This document shows positions 62,654 through 64,000 of a DNA stretch of 64,000 nt, piece after piece. Within the stretch, counting starts at the first letter, position 1. Each line of letters begins with the position of its first letter. The position numbers were made by a program, and so were the translations under genes. This DNA is from Sphingomonadaceae bacterium (GTDB taxonomy: Bacteria; Pseudomonadota; Alphaproteobacteria; Sphingomonadales; Sphingomonadaceae), in the NCBI GenBank assembly GCA_025359685.1, contig JANYEY010000096.1, positions 1-64,000 of the forward strand, given 5' to 3'. The notes beneath the pieces are model-generated. The model saw only the letters and a list, made by a program, of their open reading frames with translations, had not been told where the DNA came from and did no database searches.

Positions 62654-64000
62654 ATGGTAAAGACCAAGCGCCGCTATATCTGCCAGGCCTGCGGGAGCGT
62701 CGCGCATCGCTGGCAAGGGCAGTGTGCAGATTGCAGCGAGTGGAACACGCTGGCCGAAGAGGCCCCGGCGACGGTGTTTTCGTCCAAGCATGATTTGTCA
62801 GCGGGCGGCCGGGCGATCAGGTTTGAGGCGCTCGACGCTCCGGGTGAGCTGCTGGTCCGGCAATCGACCGGTCTCGCCGAATTTGACCGGGCGCTGGGCG
62901 GAGGATTGGTTCCGGGCAGCGCCGTGCTGATGGGCGGCGATCCGGGCATCGGCAAGAGCACGCTGCTGCTTCAGGCAGCAGCAGCGCTGGCGGCGCGTGG
63001 TCAGAACGCGGTCTATATCAGCGGCGAAGAGGCAGCGGGCCAGGTCCGTCTTCGGGCTGATCGGCTCGGCCTTGGCAAGGCCCCGATCCTGCTCGCTGCG
63101 GCAACTTCGGTGCGCGATATTCTTACCACGTTATCGACGATGACGCCGCCCGCGCTGCTGGTGATCGATTCGATCCAGACGATGCATTCGGACCAGATCG
63201 AGGGCGCGCCCGGAACGGTCAGCCAAGTCCGGGCTTCGGCGTTCGAGCTGATCCGCTACGCCAAGGAAAACGGCACCGCGCTGGTGCTGGTCGGCCATGT
63301 GACGAAAGACGGCTCGATCGCGGGCCCGCGCGTGCTCGAACATATGGTCGACGTGGTGATGAGCTTTGAAGGAGAGCGCAGCCACCAGTACCGCATCCTC
63401 CGCTCGATCAAGAACCGCTTCGGTCCGGTGGATGAGATCGGGGTCTTCGCGATGGAAGGGGCGGGGCTGTTGGAGGTGGGGAACCCTTCGCTGCTGTTCC
63501 TGTCAGGCCGAGAACAGTCGGTGCCGGGCAGCGCGGTATTCCCGGCGATCGAAGGCACGCGGCCAGTGCTGGTCGAAATCCAGGCGCTGATCGTCCGCCT
63601 CGCCAGCGGTGCGACCCCGCGCCGCGCGGTGGTCGGATGGGACAGCGGCCGGCTCGCGATGCTGCTTGCGGTGCTCGAAGCGCGTTGCGGGCTCAACTTT
63701 TCGTCGGCCGAAGTCTATCTGAACGTCGCAGGTGGTTACCGGCTCGCCGATCCTGCAGCAGACCTTGCGGTGGCTGCCGCGCTGATCTCGGCGCTGGCCG
63801 ACAAGCCGCTTGCTGCCGATGCGGTGTGGTTCGGAGAAGTGTCATTGGCGGGAGAAATCCGCCCGGTTGCGCATGGTTCGATCCGCCTGCGCGAAGCGGC
63901 CAAGCTGGGCTTTGCCAGCGCCTATGGCCCGGCTGACTTGCCCGGTGCCAAGGAGCATGGCCGCTATGCCGGTTTAACCTTGCTGCCAAATCTCGTTGAC
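62654..64000 (+). CDS. radA: DNA repair protein RadA (truncated by window end)
   Basis: KTKRRYICQACGSVAHRWQGQCADCSEWNTL; GGDPGIGKSTLLLQAAAALA; open at window edge; possible in-frame start 62642. Confidence 0.95.
   Translation, partial: MVKTKRRYICQACGSVAHRWQGQCADCSEWNTLAEEAPATVFSSKHDLSAGGRAIRFEALDAPGELLVRQSTGLAEFDRALGGGLVPGSAVLMGGDPGIGKSTLLLQAAAALAARGQNAVYISGEEAAGQVRLRADRLGLGKAPILLAAATSVRDILTTLSTMTPPALLVIDSIQTMHSDQIEGAPGTVSQVRASAFELIRYAKENGTALVLVGHVTKDGSIAGPRVLEHMVDVVMSFEGERSHQYRILRSIKNRFGPVDEIGVFAMEGAGLLEVGNPSLLFLSGREQSVPGSAVFPAIEGTRPVLVEIQALIVRLASGATPRRAVVGWDSGRLAMLLAVLEARCGLNFSSAEVYLNVAGGYRLADPAADLAVAAALISALADKPLAADAVWFGEVSLAGEIRPVAHGSIRLREAAKLGFASAYGPADLPGAKEHGRYAGLTLLPNLVD

Overview
The window is GC-rich and reads as a gene-dense chromosomal segment of an alphaproteobacterium, most likely Sphingomonadales (inferred from gene families and gene order). 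It carries mostly housekeeping blocks: tRNA-Lys; mreB-mreC-mreD-mrdA-rodA; mutL; ychF/pth/rplY; glyQS; ppdK; comF; hisI; cysK; tyrS; moxR/VWA; parE; rsmI/yraN/gshB; xerC-like/hemW/rdgB/rph; hrcA/grpE; dnaK/dnaJ; and radA cut by the window end. I see no prophage, transposon, CRISPR array or classical defence island. Items worth a second look: (1) a MerR-controlled putative metal-response cassette (MerR / glutaredoxin-MauE fusion / Met-His-rich outer-membrane barrel) with a near-perfect mer-type operator; (2) a structured region with a minus-strand intrinsic terminator upstream of moxR (leader/attenuator or sRNA candidate); (3) a minus-strand structured RNA candidate, 6S-like, with its own terminator between comF and hisI; (4) tandem DUF4139-type paralogs, one split by a 1-nt frameshift; (5) a secreted protein with three TonB_C-like repeats, each with a Cys pair, overlapping the end of parE; (6) five convergent gene pairs with interlocked stop codons. 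Functional calls rest on reading the translations and on family motifs from memory. No searches were run.
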